Source of the DNA: Bacteroidota bacterium | GTDB lineage: Bacteria > Bacteroidota > Bacteroidia > Bacteroidales > F082 | Assembly: GCA_018830105.1 (NCBI GenBank) | Contig: JAHJTC010000011.1 | Span: 160,180 to 224,179 of the forward strand | Reading direction: 5' to 3' | Length of the DNA: 64,000 bases | In this document: positions 17,374-27,325 of the stretch, piece after piece | Position numbering within the stretch: position 1 is the stretch's first letter | Layout: every line of letters begins with the position of its first letter | Made by a program: the position numbers and the translations under genes | The notes under the pieces: model-generated | What the model saw: the letters and a program-made list of their open reading frames with translations, nothing else | The model's database searches: none | Told to the model about the DNA's origin: nothing

Positions 17374-18234
17374 ATGGCAAAGAAGCAAACTTTTCTCAAT
17401 CATATCAAGCAGTATGCAATCATAACATTGGGCTTGGTGGTAATGGCATTTGGCTGGACAGCTTTTTTAATTCCCAATGATTTGCTGGGCGGTGGTGTTA
17501 GCGGAATTGCAACACTGATATTTTGGTCAACCGGCCTTTCAACGGGAGTCACTATTTTGGCTGTTAATGCAGTACTCATCTTGCTTTCGATCAGGGTTTT
17601 GGGCTTTGGATTTGGCATTAAAACCATTTATTCAATTATAGTATTGTCAGGATCTTTTTCCCTGTTCCAGATGTATTTTACTGAACCTCTCGTTGCAGAT
17701 AAGTTTTTGTCAGCTATCGTTGGGGGTATTCTGGGAGGTGGAAGTGTTGGCCTGATTTTCACCCAGGGTGGAAGCACAGGCGGAACAGATATTATCGCTA
17801 TGCTGGTTAATAAATACCGCAATATCAGCCCCGGAAAAATAATTTTATTTATTGATGTGTTTATTATTTCCAGCTCCTATATCATTCTGCAAAGCATCGA
17901 AACGCTTGTGTATGGATTTGTAGTGATGGGTGTTGCCAGTTATACCATCGATTTAGTACTTACCGGAAATAAACAGTCGGTACAACTTTTTGTGTTTTCA
18001 AGCCAGGCCAGTGCTATTGCCGATCGTATTGGAAATGAAACGGGTAGGGGAGTTACATTTATCAAAGGAACAGGCTGGTATACAAAGAAAGAACACGATA
18101 TATTAATGGTTATCACCAAACGCATGGAATCGACGCAGATTTTTAGAATCGTGCGAGAGGAAGATCCTGAGGCTTTCGTTTCGCTTAATACGGTAATGGG
18201 AGTTTATGGTAAGGGATTTGATATTATTAGATAG
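17374..18234 (+). CDS. YitT family membrane protein
   Basis: This 286-residue protein has five or six hydrophobic spans in the first 185 residues (for example YAIITLGLVVMAFGWTAFLI and GGILGGGSVGLIFTQGGSTGGTDIIAMLV) and a soluble C-terminal DUF2179-type domain (about 200-285, ending VYGKGFDIIR). The motif GGSTGGTDI is characteristic of the YitT/DUF161 family. Such proteins are widespread but their substrate is unknown. It is convergent with the next gene at a 13-bp gap and appears monocistronic. Confidence 0.88.
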   Translation: MAKKQTFLNHIKQYAIITLGLVVMAFGWTAFLIPNDLLGGGVSGIATLIFWSTGLSTGVTILAVNAVLILLSIRVLGFGFGIKTIYSIIVLSGSFSLFQMYFTEPLVADKFLSAIVGGILGGGSVGLIFTQGGSTGGTDIIAMLVNKYRNISPGKIILFIDVFIISSSYIILQSIETLVYGFVVMGVASYTIDLVLTGNKQSVQLFVFSSQASAIADRIGNETGRGVTFIKGTGWYTKKEHDILMVITKRMESTQIFRIVREEDPEAFVSLNTVMGVYGKGFDIIR

Positions 18235-18247
18235 TGTTGTATCTGCG

Positions 18248-19150
18248 CTATTTTAATGGGCGATTTTTCACGCTTTTTTTTCTGAATAAGGAAACCTGAG
18301 CTACCACAACACCTGTAAGCATTAACAAACTACCTGCGATACCCGGAAGGCTGAGTTTTTCCGAAAGAATCAGCCAACCGCCAAAGGCAGCGAAAACAGC
18401 TTCCAGACTAAGGATAAGTGCTGCATGATCTGCTCTTACGGTGCGTTGCCCCATTAATTGTAATGTGTATCCAACACCTACTGAAGCGATTCCTGCATAG
18501 AGCAAAGGTCCGATGGCTGCAATAATATTTGGTTGGTTTATCGTTTCACCAAGCAATAAGCCTATCCCCAGGCTTAATATTCCTGTAAAAGCATATTGCG
18601 AAACTGCTAAAAGCCTGAAATCATAGCCCGGGCTTAAGTAGGACAGCACGATCAGATGCAAAGCCCAAAACACAGCACTGATCAATACCAGCAAATCTCC
18701 AATTTGAATTATCCATCCGGGGTAAGCCGAAAGAAAATAAAGCCCAATAGTGGACACAAGGATTCCAATCCATGTTTGAGTGCCGGACCTTTTGCGACCA
18801 GCCAGGCTTAATAAGGGAACAAATACGATATATAAACTGGTTATAAAGCCGGCATTTCCTGCACTGGTGTAGAGTATTCCGAGTTGTTGAAATGAAGCGG
18901 CAAAGAAAAGTGGCACACCGGCAAGCATTCCCATTAAAAGGCTTTTTCGGACAGGCATGCTGCGGTTTATCTTTGGTTTGATGATAAAACACAACGGAAG
19001 CAAACTTATTGCTCCAAGCAAAAACCGAATCCCATTAAACGTCAGCGGTTGCATATGCTCCATGCCTTGTCTTTGGGCAACAAATGCAAAACCCCAGATA
19101 AAGGCAGCTGATAAAAGCAAAAAATGACCTGAAATGCGAATTGATTTCAT
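18248..19150 (-). CDS. DMT superfamily transporter (EamA domains)
   Basis: The 300-residue protein has about ten hydrophobic helices arranged as two EamA repeats, with the repeat starts FLLLSAAFIWGFAFVAQRQG (about residues 10-29) and LLVLISAVFWALHLIVLSYL (about 152-171). The last helix region includes AVFAAFGGWLILSEKLS. This is the drug/metabolite transporter type that exports amino acids or other metabolites; the substrate cannot be told. It starts 11 bp after the sodium symporter gene stops, so the two may be co-transcribed. Confidence 0.88.
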   Translation of the reverse strand: MKSIRISGHFLLLSAAFIWGFAFVAQRQGMEHMQPLTFNGIRFLLGAISLLPLCFIIKPKINRSMPVRKSLLMGMLAGVPLFFAASFQQLGILYTSAGNAGFITSLYIVFVPLLSLAGRKRSGTQTWIGILVSTIGLYFLSAYPGWIIQIGDLLVLISAVFWALHLIVLSYLSPGYDFRLLAVSQYAFTGILSLGIGLLLGETINQPNIIAAIGPLLYAGIASVGVGYTLQLMGQRTVRADHAALILSLEAVFAAFGGWLILSEKLSLPGIAGSLLMLTGVVVAQVSLFRKKSVKNRPLK

Positions 19151-19161
19151 GGGCTTAGTGA

Positions 19162-20949
19162 TTAATCAAGACGCAGTTTTGACCATATACCTTTGAGCAA
19201 CCACAGCGCAGCCAATGCTACCAGGCTTAGAATTAAGGCGTTTAACAATTTATCGTATAAAAATGAACCAATAGCAAAAAGGGTGCTGTAAACAAAGAGT
19301 GTTCCCCAAAGCATCCCGATGAGGCCAGTAGGTACATCCCATTTCAGGTCTTTTTCTTTTACCAAGGTTATGCCTTCCTGCGCGGCTTCATCAACGACTT
19401 TTTTCCATCCTGGCCCTCCTGGCCTTATCAGCTGATAAAAGGAACGCAAAACCGTTTTGTCAGCTGCCGGTGTTAAAAAAGTTACGGTTAACCATGCAGC
19501 TGTTGTGATACCTACACCAGCCAGTATTTTAAAGGTTTCGCCGGGATTATAACCCCAAAAACGCTGGGCAATCAAAAATCCTATAGCCACGGCAAAAGAA
19601 ACAAGCATTCCGGTAAGTTCAGTAAATGCATTGATACGCCACCAGAACCACCGCAATATATATATCAAACCTGTGCCTGCACCGATTTGCAATAAAATAT
19701 GAAAGGCCTGAAGCGCATTTTGCAGCATTAACGCCAGCAATACAGCGAAAAACATAAGGACTACAGTAGTTATTCTTCCGGCAATAACCTGCTGACGCTG
19801 AGTGGCATCCGGCTTCAGAAAGCGTACGTAAAAATCGTTAACAATATACGACGACCCCCAATTAAGCTGTGAGGCTGTAGTTGACATAAAGGCTGCAATT
19901 AGTGAGGCAACCACTAACCCCAAAAAGCCATGAGGGAGCTTCCTGAGCATCGCCGGATAGGCCAGGTCATGCTGCACATATTGTGCATCCATGTCGGGGA
20001 AGGCTGCTTGTAATGATTCCAAATCAGGAAAAACAATTAACGATAAAAGACCCACTATTATCCATGGCCATGGGCGCAAGGCATAATGAAAAAAATTAAA
20101 TAAGAGTGTAGCTGAAATGGCATTTTTTTCATTTTTAGCGGAGAGCATACGCTGGGCGATATAGCCGCCACCTCCGGGTTCTGCGCCTGGATACCATACG
20201 CTCCACCATTGCACAGCCAAAGGAATTACCAATATAGAAACAAAAAGGTCAGTGTTTGAAATGCTAGGAATCAAGTCCAACTTGGGTTGCACAGCAGGAT
20301 GGGCAAAAAGCGTTGCCAGATCTCCTGTTTCACTGTTTACCAGTATGATTGCTGCTCCAATAGCACCAGCCATTGCTAAACTGAATTGAAAAAAGTCGGT
20401 ATATAAAATGCTTTTCAGACCACCAAGTGCACTGTAAAAAACGACAATTACTGCTGCAATTATGAGTGTTTGTGCCGGAGGCCAACCCAGCATAACGCCG
20501 CTGATTTTGATCAACGCAATAGATACAGATGCAATCACCATTACATTAAAAAATGCGCCAAGATAAATTGCCCTGAAACCCCGCAAAAAAGCGGCTGTTT
20601 TTCCGCTATATCTGATTTCGTAAAACTCCAGATCAGTAAGTACTTTGGATCGGTTCCAGAGCTTAGCATACACAAAAACCGTTAGCATGCCGGTGAGCAA
20701 AAATGCCCACCAAAGCCAGTTGCCGGCTACGCCATTTTGTCTTACAATATCAGTTACAAGATTTGGTGTATCGCAAGAAAATGTTGTTGCAACCATACTT
20801 ATTCCAAGCAACCACCAGGGCATATTGCGCCCCGAGAGGAAAAAGTCGTTATAACTTTTGCCGGCATTTCGCGAAGCCCAAATGCCAATACTTATTAAAA
20901 CAACAAAAAATACTCCTACAATGATCCAATCCAGCGCATCTAAACTCAT
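19162..20949 (-). CDS. Sodium:solute symporter family transporter
   Basis: This 595-residue protein has the SSS fold: many membrane helices, the start LDWIIVGVFFVVLISIGIW, the core GGNMPW-like SGRNMPWWLLGISMVATTFS (residues about 40-59) and AALGGLKSILYTDFFQF with the conserved G-G-L-K segment. The subgroup resembles the long Bacteroidota symporters with a C-terminal extension of two helices after a cytosolic loop. Na+ coupling follows from family; the substrate (sugar, organic acid or other) is unknown. Likely operon with the downstream EamA gene. Confidence 0.88.
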   Translation of the reverse strand: MSLDALDWIIVGVFFVVLISIGIWASRNAGKSYNDFFLSGRNMPWWLLGISMVATTFSCDTPNLVTDIVRQNGVAGNWLWWAFLLTGMLTVFVYAKLWNRSKVLTDLEFYEIRYSGKTAAFLRGFRAIYLGAFFNVMVIASVSIALIKISGVMLGWPPAQTLIIAAVIVVFYSALGGLKSILYTDFFQFSLAMAGAIGAAIILVNSETGDLATLFAHPAVQPKLDLIPSISNTDLFVSILVIPLAVQWWSVWYPGAEPGGGGYIAQRMLSAKNEKNAISATLLFNFFHYALRPWPWIIVGLLSLIVFPDLESLQAAFPDMDAQYVQHDLAYPAMLRKLPHGFLGLVVASLIAAFMSTTASQLNWGSSYIVNDFYVRFLKPDATQRQQVIAGRITTVVLMFFAVLLALMLQNALQAFHILLQIGAGTGLIYILRWFWWRINAFTELTGMLVSFAVAIGFLIAQRFWGYNPGETFKILAGVGITTAAWLTVTFLTPAADKTVLRSFYQLIRPGGPGWKKVVDEAAQEGITLVKEKDLKWDVPTGLIGMLWGTLFVYSTLFAIGSFLYDKLLNALILSLVALAALWLLKGIWSKLRLD

Positions 20950-20974
20950 AATCCGTTGCTTTTAAGTGAGGATG

Positions 20975-22270
20975 TTAAATTTTATTTTGAATAAATTCAA
21001 TGACTTGTTGCTGTTCTTCGGGCGTGAAATGGCGTAAACGCGTTGCATGTGAACCCTGATTTTTTACAATTTTTATGGCATTTGATTTCGGTGTAGGTTG
21101 CACCGCAGTGGATGACCACGCATCGAAGCCTCCATAAATATACACGATATTATTGCCGTTTTTCTTCAGCCATTTGTTTAGCTTTCTGTTTGTTTTATTT
21201 TTGTATTTAACGCTTACACCACTCGGAAGGGCATGTTCAAAGTTTGGTTTTCTGATGTGGGTAAGCAGTTGTTTGAATGGTTTGGTGTCGTAGGTGTAAA
21301 ATCCCATTTCGGTTAGGGCCTGATAGAAGAAAGCCTGCATGCTTTCAAGGCTTTGGTCTGCAAAAAAATCGTACCCGGCGGCAGCAATCCACGCGTTAAA
21401 CAGCACTGCATCCGTTGAGGTAGTGTCAGGAATTTCGTTGCAGGGATAGGGATACCACTGCCAATAGGCAAAACCTAATTCGAGTACATTTAGCTCAAAG
21501 GCCTTTTCGATACCACCCACGCGTTCGAAACTGAGCTGCCGCTTTGTTGTGGAATCCTTGAAATATTGAAGGAATATTGCGCTGTTATTAAGCAGCTTAT
21601 ACTGCAAATCATGTAATTTTTTGCGGCAGTGCGTATCGCCAACAGTATCCAAAAAATGTTGTACACGTTTGTCTGCTACCGAAAAGTTCAGCGGAGCCAC
21701 ATAAGGAACTGTTACAGCGACATCATCAGGGTAAAAATAGCGGTAGTATAAGCTTGTTTGCCCTCCTTTACTTATCCCGGTTGAGATCCAGGCTGCGGTG
21801 TAAACCTCTTTGAGTAATTGATTTACAGCATGTAAATCGGCAGTGGCGTTCTTTAGGTTTAAGGCTTCCCAGTTCTTCTGTTCGGGCATGCTTTCTCCAA
21901 AGAACCGATGCTCGGCAATGAGTAAATTAGCGTCAAGCTTGCTGGATAATTCTTCAGAAAAGGCTGGATTTAAGCCATAACTGGCATCATAACCTTCCGT
22001 AACAAACACAACTGGTTTATCGAAAGAACGATGCCGCAGTATCAACCTTTGATAAAACTTCTCTCCGTCCGGGTTTTGATGATCAACCGGTTGCAAAAAA
22101 GAGATTACAAATGCAGATTCAAATTGATTTGTGCTAATTGTCAGGGGCACAATGCTGTCGATACCAAGGCTTTTGAGTTTTTCAGTAACTGACTGTGCCT
22201 GTGTCGATAACATGCTGAAAACAAATACCCAGAGTAATCCGAGCGTTGCAATAGGTTTCATAATGTTCAT
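20975..22270 (-). CDS. Secreted S37-type serine peptidase
   Basis: The 431-residue protein has a signal peptide (MKPIATLGLLWVFVFSMLSTQAQ; an ATG 9 bp upstream is also possible) and an alpha/beta-hydrolase body. The nucleophile motif is TGISKGGQTS with Ser167. The following segment FYPDDVAVTVPYVAP matches the S37 (PS-10) tripeptidyl-aminopeptidase family from Streptomyces. The candidate acid is D383 (GGFDAWSS) and the histidine H408 (GSHATR). The length is typical. It probably removes short peptides from protein substrates in the periplasm or outside the cell. A terminator at 22331-22362 separates it from the upstream gene. Confidence 0.82.
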   Translation of the reverse strand: MNIMKPIATLGLLWVFVFSMLSTQAQSVTEKLKSLGIDSIVPLTISTNQFESAFVISFLQPVDHQNPDGEKFYQRLILRHRSFDKPVVFVTEGYDASYGLNPAFSEELSSKLDANLLIAEHRFFGESMPEQKNWEALNLKNATADLHAVNQLLKEVYTAAWISTGISKGGQTSLYYRYFYPDDVAVTVPYVAPLNFSVADKRVQHFLDTVGDTHCRKKLHDLQYKLLNNSAIFLQYFKDSTTKRQLSFERVGGIEKAFELNVLELGFAYWQWYPYPCNEIPDTTSTDAVLFNAWIAAAGYDFFADQSLESMQAFFYQALTEMGFYTYDTKPFKQLLTHIRKPNFEHALPSGVSVKYKNKTNRKLNKWLKKNGNNIVYIYGGFDAWSSTAVQPTPKSNAIKIVKNQGSHATRLRHFTPEEQQQVIEFIQNKI

Positions 22271-22330
22271 TTTTGGTTTTGGAGCGGCAAGTTAATTTAT
22301 TTATTCTTTTTATTGCAGAATTATAGCAAT

Positions 22331-22362
22331 AAAAAGGTCATCCAAATTTTGGATGACCTTTT
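22331..22362 (-). terminator. Terminator after the T9SS-sorted protein gene
   Basis: AAAAGGTCATCCAAA and TTTTGGATGACCTTTT form a perfect long stem with a tight loop and T-run, 74 bp past the stop codon of the gene ending at 22436. Confidence 0.88.
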
Positions 22363-22435
22363 ACCATTTAACCAATCTATCTACTTAAACATTTTAAACT
22401 GCGCAAACAACTTGCAAGTATGCAGGCTGTAAGGA

Positions 22436-24556
22436 TTATCTGGTCAATAAAATCTTACTGTTATAGTACTGATTTTGAGTGTTCATTTTCATGATATACA
22501 AACCTGACGGTAAATTTCTGGCTGGAGTCCAGGTAATGGTATGCGAGCCTTCAGCAAAGTGCTGGTCGGCAATTTGATCAACCAATTGTCCCTTCAAATC
22601 ATAGATTTCCAGTGTAAGCTGACCTGCAACTTCCTGGCTGAATATAATTTGTGCCTGATTTGTAATCGGGTTTGGCTGAACTGAACGAATACCTTCCAGT
22701 TTGTTTTCAGATAAACCAACATGCATTCCTGTTTCAAAATAAGTGGATAATTCCTCGGTTGCGAAACCGGCTTCATTTTCTACAGGAGCTAAAGTTAAGG
22801 TGTACCAGGTATACGAATCCAGCAGGCCTTCGGGAGAAACAGTGATTGCTGTTTTTTCCTCATTGATGGTAGCTGTGAAAGGAAACGTATCTCCTTCGGT
22901 TTCTTCCAGGGTAATGAGTGAGGCAACATTATCATCGGTAATTTCGTCTCCGCCTACCATGTGAACAGGTTCTGAAAGTGCAATTGTGATATCGGCAAAA
23001 GTTTCAATTCCAGTTGTGCCCGGAGCAGGATCAAAATTCACAGAAGCAGGGAAACCAGCAGTTTCTACAGAATATTCGGCCTGGAAAATACTTTTATTTT
23101 GGTTATCCTGAACAAAGATTACCACCATCAAATCGTCCATTTCTTCAACAAAAGTGCTGGACATATCGTGGCTGTATGAAAGTGTTGTTGTTTCTCCGGC
23201 AGGCAAATCTAAGGTAGTGCCGTTTGCATCAGGAAGCATCTTCATCATTACGTGATGGAACTCTGTTTCACCATTGCTGGCGACATTTCCAGTTGTCACT
23301 TCTTCGATTACAACGATATGAACCGTTGCATCAAAAAGATTCACATAAGGAAGAATATGAGCTTCTACAGTAATATTGGTTCCCTCAATAATATGTTGGC
23401 CTTCAACAGTTACAAAAGCCGGATCGGCCATAGCGTTGTTGAATGCATTGTTTACAGCTCCGGAGCTGGTGGCAACATTTGAACCTTCAACAAAAAGACT
23501 GGGAACACCACTTACTCCATAATAAGTTCTGCGTACACCACCTTCGGCTGTATAATAAGGATCACCACTTCCTGGCCAGTTCATCTGGTATTTAATCAAT
23601 GCGATATCATCACCATTTTGTTCAATAAATGGATTAAATACACCATTATTAAAACTTGCACAAGGCGCACAGGTTGAGCTGGTAAATTCCTCAAAAAACG
23701 GACGGCGTTGAACCGTTTGTGTTGCAACACCAACTGATCTGTTAATGGTATCATTTTCAGGATTTTCATCATCTCCATTGTTTACATTCGAAACCCAAAT
23801 TTTAAAATCATGTGTTCCTGGGTCAGCGATAAGATTCTGATCAGCAGTGAAATTGTAGGTTTGATTTGTCCCCAGATTTAAGCCGCTAAATGAGGTGGTA
23901 TTTAGTTCACCGGCATCCAAAGTCCAGTTCACATCAAAAGAAGTGATGTCCTCTATACCATCATTCACTACTTTACCGGTAATACTTTGTTCTCCAACAA
24001 AATAAGAGGGCAGATCTAAGGATTGCATACCGGCATCCAGGTTTTGACGGATGAAAAGTTTCACATCATCAATAAACCAGTAATCAACGTTATAGAGGTT
24101 ACCGGAAATAAAAATTGAGAATTGAAAATCCGCTTCTCCAACACCTGTAAGTTCAACTGTTTGTAAAATGGGTCCCACATTTCCGGTTGGTGAGGTTTGC
24201 CATGCAACTTCCCAGTCGCCCGCTCCAAAACGAGTAGCAATACCAATTGCAACTCCATTTGCATAGTAATCATAAAAATGACGGAAACTTAAAGTTACTT
24301 CATCGTAACCGCTTAAGTCAACCACGGGAGAAACTAATCTGGAAGTGGTATTGGCACTTGTGTAGGTAAATTTGGCTTCAGGAGCTTGTCCGCCTGCCTC
24401 GTCACTGCTGCTGCGTGACCACTGATTTGGCAGACCATCACGTGTCCAGCCTTCCGGCGGGAAAGTACTGCTGCTAAAGTCTTCATAGAGAAAGTTTTGC
24501 GTAAAACTCAATTGAGCAAAGAGTAATGCAATGATAAGCGTAAATAATTTTTTCAT
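22436..24556 (-). CDS. T9SS-sorted Omp28-like secreted protein
   Basis: This 706-residue exported protein has the signal peptide MKKLFTLIIALLFAQLSFTQ. It then carries a carbohydrate-binding/choice-of-anchor J-type N-terminal domain (about 21-170, LYEDFSSSTFPPEGWTRDG). Next is a CARDB-like segment (about 175-280), then an Omp28-related thioredoxin-like domain with CAPC at 296-299 and a possible cis-proline GVP at 350-352. An Ig-like SbsA-type domain (about 505-620) follows. A type IX secretion type A sorting domain (PNPITN ... LPSGLYIMKMN ... KILLTR) ends it. It would be secreted and anchored on the cell surface. Its activity is unknown; the CxxC could be redox-active. An ECF sigma gene lies 32 bp upstream, suggesting co-expression. 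Confidence 0.85.
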   Translation of the reverse strand: MKKLFTLIIALLFAQLSFTQNFLYEDFSSSTFPPEGWTRDGLPNQWSRSSSDEAGGQAPEAKFTYTSANTTSRLVSPVVDLSGYDEVTLSFRHFYDYYANGVAIGIATRFGAGDWEVAWQTSPTGNVGPILQTVELTGVGEADFQFSIFISGNLYNVDYWFIDDVKLFIRQNLDAGMQSLDLPSYFVGEQSITGKVVNDGIEDITSFDVNWTLDAGELNTTSFSGLNLGTNQTYNFTADQNLIADPGTHDFKIWVSNVNNGDDENPENDTINRSVGVATQTVQRRPFFEEFTSSTCAPCASFNNGVFNPFIEQNGDDIALIKYQMNWPGSGDPYYTAEGGVRRTYYGVSGVPSLFVEGSNVATSSGAVNNAFNNAMADPAFVTVEGQHIIEGTNITVEAHILPYVNLFDATVHIVVIEEVTTGNVASNGETEFHHVMMKMLPDANGTTLDLPAGETTTLSYSHDMSSTFVEEMDDLMVVIFVQDNQNKSIFQAEYSVETAGFPASVNFDPAPGTTGIETFADITIALSEPVHMVGGDEITDDNVASLITLEETEGDTFPFTATINEEKTAITVSPEGLLDSYTWYTLTLAPVENEAGFATEELSTYFETGMHVGLSENKLEGIRSVQPNPITNQAQIIFSQEVAGQLTLEIYDLKGQLVDQIADQHFAEGSHTITWTPARNLPSGLYIMKMNTQNQYYNSKILLTR

Positions 24557-24588
24557 AGGTTTTGATTTTTTAGAATTGATTAATTGAA

Positions 24589-25152
24589 TTAAGCAGATTG
24601 TAATATATTTTGATTGAAAAGGGGATTCTCATTTTGAATAAGTCTTTTCTGAAGCGACATCCGTGCCCTGTTTAATTGCGACTTGGAAGTGTTGACAGAA
24701 ATGTGCAGCATTTGGCTGATCTCCTTGTGGGAGTAACCTTCGATACTGTTAAGGCTAAAAACACTACGATAGCCTTTGGGGAGCTTGTTTACTAAATTCA
24801 TGATCTCTTCGTGAAATATATCAGAGACAACTTCCTGCTCATTTACAATGGCTTCGGGCAGGTAGGTCAGTTCAGTCTCGTTTTGGTAAATGCGTTTTCG
24901 TTTATAGAAATTGAGGGCTGTGGTGATCATAATGCGTCTGATCCAACCTTCGAAGGAGCCGTTAAACTTAAAATCTTTCAGGTATCGGAATACTTTGATA
25001 AAACCTTCCTGCAAGATATCCTCGGCATCGTAGCTGTTTTTAGCATACCTGCGACATACGATCATCATTTGCGGTGCAAATGACTGGTAGAGCCTGGTTT
25101 CCGCCATTCGGTCATTTTTCAGACATTGTGCTATGAGGATTTGCTCAGTCAT
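24589..25152 (-). CDS. RNA polymerase sigma factor, ECF subfamily
   Basis: The 187-residue protein has sigma region 2 (residues about 18-85: QSFAPQMMIVCRRYAKNSYDAEDILQEGFIKVFRYL) and region 4 (about 125-175: LPKGYRSVFSLNSIEGYSHKEISQMLHISVNTSKSQLNRARMSL). It is a Bacteroidota ECF sigma without an adjacent anti-sigma factor; the next downstream gene (32 bp) is the T9SS-sorted protein, possibly a target or operon partner. The 323-bp gap behind it (25153-25475) holds only a weak 7-bp inverted repeat (25414-25439) and probably its promoter. Confidence 0.93.
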   Translation of the reverse strand: MTEQILIAQCLKNDRMAETRLYQSFAPQMMIVCRRYAKNSYDAEDILQEGFIKVFRYLKDFKFNGSFEGWIRRIMITTALNFYKRKRIYQNETELTYLPEAIVNEQEVVSDIFHEEIMNLVNKLPKGYRSVFSLNSIEGYSHKEISQMLHISVNTSKSQLNRARMSLQKRLIQNENPLFNQNILQSA

Positions 25153-25475
25153 CTCTTTGTAATTATGCAGGATTATGCCTTTATGATTAAATAAGTCTGC
25201 TTAAATATCGATGGAAAATCAATTCTAAACATTAAAGTTCACGGATTTCGCAATTAATGAACTTCGACAATAGTTTTGATTGACAAGGCGAAAGTAAATT
25301 TTCGGATGAAATTAGCTGCAGAAAGATGCACTACAAATATACTACAAGGGAAGTAAAATACCTATGAAATTGGTTTTATATTTCTACAGAATAAATTGTA
25401 AGTAATATATAATGAGTTAAATAGAAATTTTATTAACTCTACAAAATGAAAGTTGAAGGTTGGAAGGATAAGGAA

Positions 25476-27272
25476 TTAGAATTCTTGAAGAAAATCCACA
25501 ATATTTTGGTCCTGATCGAGCTGTAGTTTTTTGCGTAAGCGATAACGTCCCATTTCAACAGCTCTTGTTGTGCTGTTATTTAGCGCAGCAATTTCTTTGG
25601 AAGACAAATTGAGCTTGAGCATTGCGCAGAGTCGTTCTTCATTTTTTGTCAGGTTTGGAAAGCTGGCTTTGAGTTTTTTAGCAAAACCCTGACTGGCATT
25701 TTGGACTGTTTTCTGAAATTCATCCAACTCTTTTTGGATTTGTAAATTTTGTTGCACGTTGAATACCAGCTCTTTTATTCTTGACTCTCGTTCTCCTTCA
25801 TCAATTTGACGTAAGTCCTTAAGCTCTTTTTTTAACTCTTCCAGAAATTTTGTCTTTTCGCCCAGATGTAAGGCAAAGTTGGTCAGTTCGTTTGATTTGT
25901 TCTTTATTTCCGATTGCATTAGGGCTTCTCTGGCTTTATTCAGGCTTTCCTTTTGTTCGAGTAAGAGTCTGCTTTTCTTATTTCTGCTTTGCAGCTTTCC
26001 GTAAAACAAAACCCCAACAAAAAGAACCAGCAACAAGGATAGCAGAAGTAGCCACTGTCTGAAATTATTGAGCTTTTGCTCTCTTTGTAGTAAGGCAATT
26101 TTATTGTCTTTTAGGGCAATTTCTTTTTCTTTTAGGTCAAGGGTAAAGCGTGTTTGCATTTCATCGAGTTGTTCGGCTTTGTTTATGACGAACAGTGAGT
26201 CTTTGAATTTGGTATATTGCTTGAAATGTAAAAGGGCAGCAATGATGTTGTTTTTATTTTCGTAAGCAATGGCAAGGCCTTCTGAGGCATTTTGCAAACC
26301 TTGTAAGTCGTTTAAACGATGAGCAAGTGCATCCATATCGTTAAACGCAAGAATGGCATTGTCATAATCTGCTAACCGGTTATAATGTTGTCCGAGTTCA
26401 TAAAGCGCCGAAAGTTTTCCGGCCATATTATTTATTTCCTCATTAATCTTAATGCTTTTCATGAAATAGGTGCGCGCTTTATCAGCTTGGTTTTGAAAGG
26501 AATAGATCAATCCAATATTACTTAGGTTGATGGCTAAATTGGTTGAAAAACCATTGCTTTGGTTTATTTCTACCGCCCGGTTATAATAATCCAGCGCTTT
26601 GTCAAAATCGCCCTGTAGCCTGTAAATTTCTCCAACATTATTCAGCGATGCCGCAATATCTTTTGGGAAGCCCTTTTCCTGTCGGATTTTCAAGGATTCA
26701 TTAAAGTAATGAAGCGCAGTAGTGTAATCCTGCTGGTAGTAAAATATGCCGCCTATCGAGTTTAAGGCTGTTGCCGTTTCTCCTGAAGACTCACTTTTTT
26801 TGGCATGTTCTAATGCCATACTAAAATATTTTAGCCCCTGATCATAATCGTAGTGGTTGGTTATGTATATCCAGCCTAATTTATTGTATAAACTTGCTAG
26901 CTCCTTATCATTACCGAGTTTCTGGTAGTGTTTGATGCTGATTAAGTAGTAATTAATAGTCGGCTGGTAATTATGCTGAAACTCAAAAAGCTGGCCCATT
27001 ACTTTGTTGGAAAGCGCACAGGCTTCAAGACTTTCAATCTGATTTGCCATCGACAAAGCCTGCTTGCTGTAATACAAAGCTTTATCCGGATCAGATTCTT
27101 TGAAATAGAGTGCAAGTTCGTTTAATGTGTTTACCTTTTCGATACTGTTGTCCAGCATAGCAAGGCGTGAAATTAAGCTATCGGATACATAGGGCTGGCT
27201 TGCAAGCTGAAAGGGACTTGACAGCAGAAAGCTTAAAAAGAAAAATAGGTATAGCCACTGGGGTTTCATCAT
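25476..27272 (-). CDS. TPR-rich membrane regulator with LuxR-type HTH
   Basis: The 598-residue protein begins with a signal-anchor (MMKPQWLYLFFFLSFLLSSPFQLASQ). About ten TPR units (residues 50-350) follow, such as ASLNNVGEIYRLQGDFDKALDYYNRAVEIN-like repeats. A membrane span lies at about 410-430 (WLLLLSLLLVLFVGVLFYG), then a coiled-coil (about 435-510), and a C-terminal LuxR/GerE-like helix-turn-helix (LTKNEERLCAMLKLNLSSKEIAALNNSTTRAVEMG...). The pattern is the Bacteroidota TPR transcriptional regulator that senses outside the membrane and binds DNA inside. The repeats suggest it reads protein or peptide signals. Target genes are unknown. It is followed by the ECF sigma gene on the same strand after 323 bp. 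Confidence 0.82.
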   Translation of the reverse strand: MMKPQWLYLFFFLSFLLSSPFQLASQPYVSDSLISRLAMLDNSIEKVNTLNELALYFKESDPDKALYYSKQALSMANQIESLEACALSNKVMGQLFEFQHNYQPTINYYLISIKHYQKLGNDKELASLYNKLGWIYITNHYDYDQGLKYFSMALEHAKKSESSGETATALNSIGGIFYYQQDYTTALHYFNESLKIRQEKGFPKDIAASLNNVGEIYRLQGDFDKALDYYNRAVEINQSNGFSTNLAINLSNIGLIYSFQNQADKARTYFMKSIKINEEINNMAGKLSALYELGQHYNRLADYDNAILAFNDMDALAHRLNDLQGLQNASEGLAIAYENKNNIIAALLHFKQYTKFKDSLFVINKAEQLDEMQTRFTLDLKEKEIALKDNKIALLQREQKLNNFRQWLLLLSLLLVLFVGVLFYGKLQSRNKKSRLLLEQKESLNKAREALMQSEIKNKSNELTNFALHLGEKTKFLEELKKELKDLRQIDEGERESRIKELVFNVQQNLQIQKELDEFQKTVQNASQGFAKKLKASFPNLTKNEERLCAMLKLNLSSKEIAALNNSTTRAVEMGRYRLRKKLQLDQDQNIVDFLQEF

Positions 27273-27325
27273 TCGATAGCTGATTTTGGCAATACTGTGG
27301 GAGAAATTATGGTATTAGGTCCTCA

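Noticed and set aside
25414..25439. GAGTTAA/TTAACTC inverted repeat between the ECF sigma and TPR regulator genes.
   Set aside because: Only seven pairs in A/T-rich DNA with a 12-nt loop and no promoter element next to it. Chance is likely.
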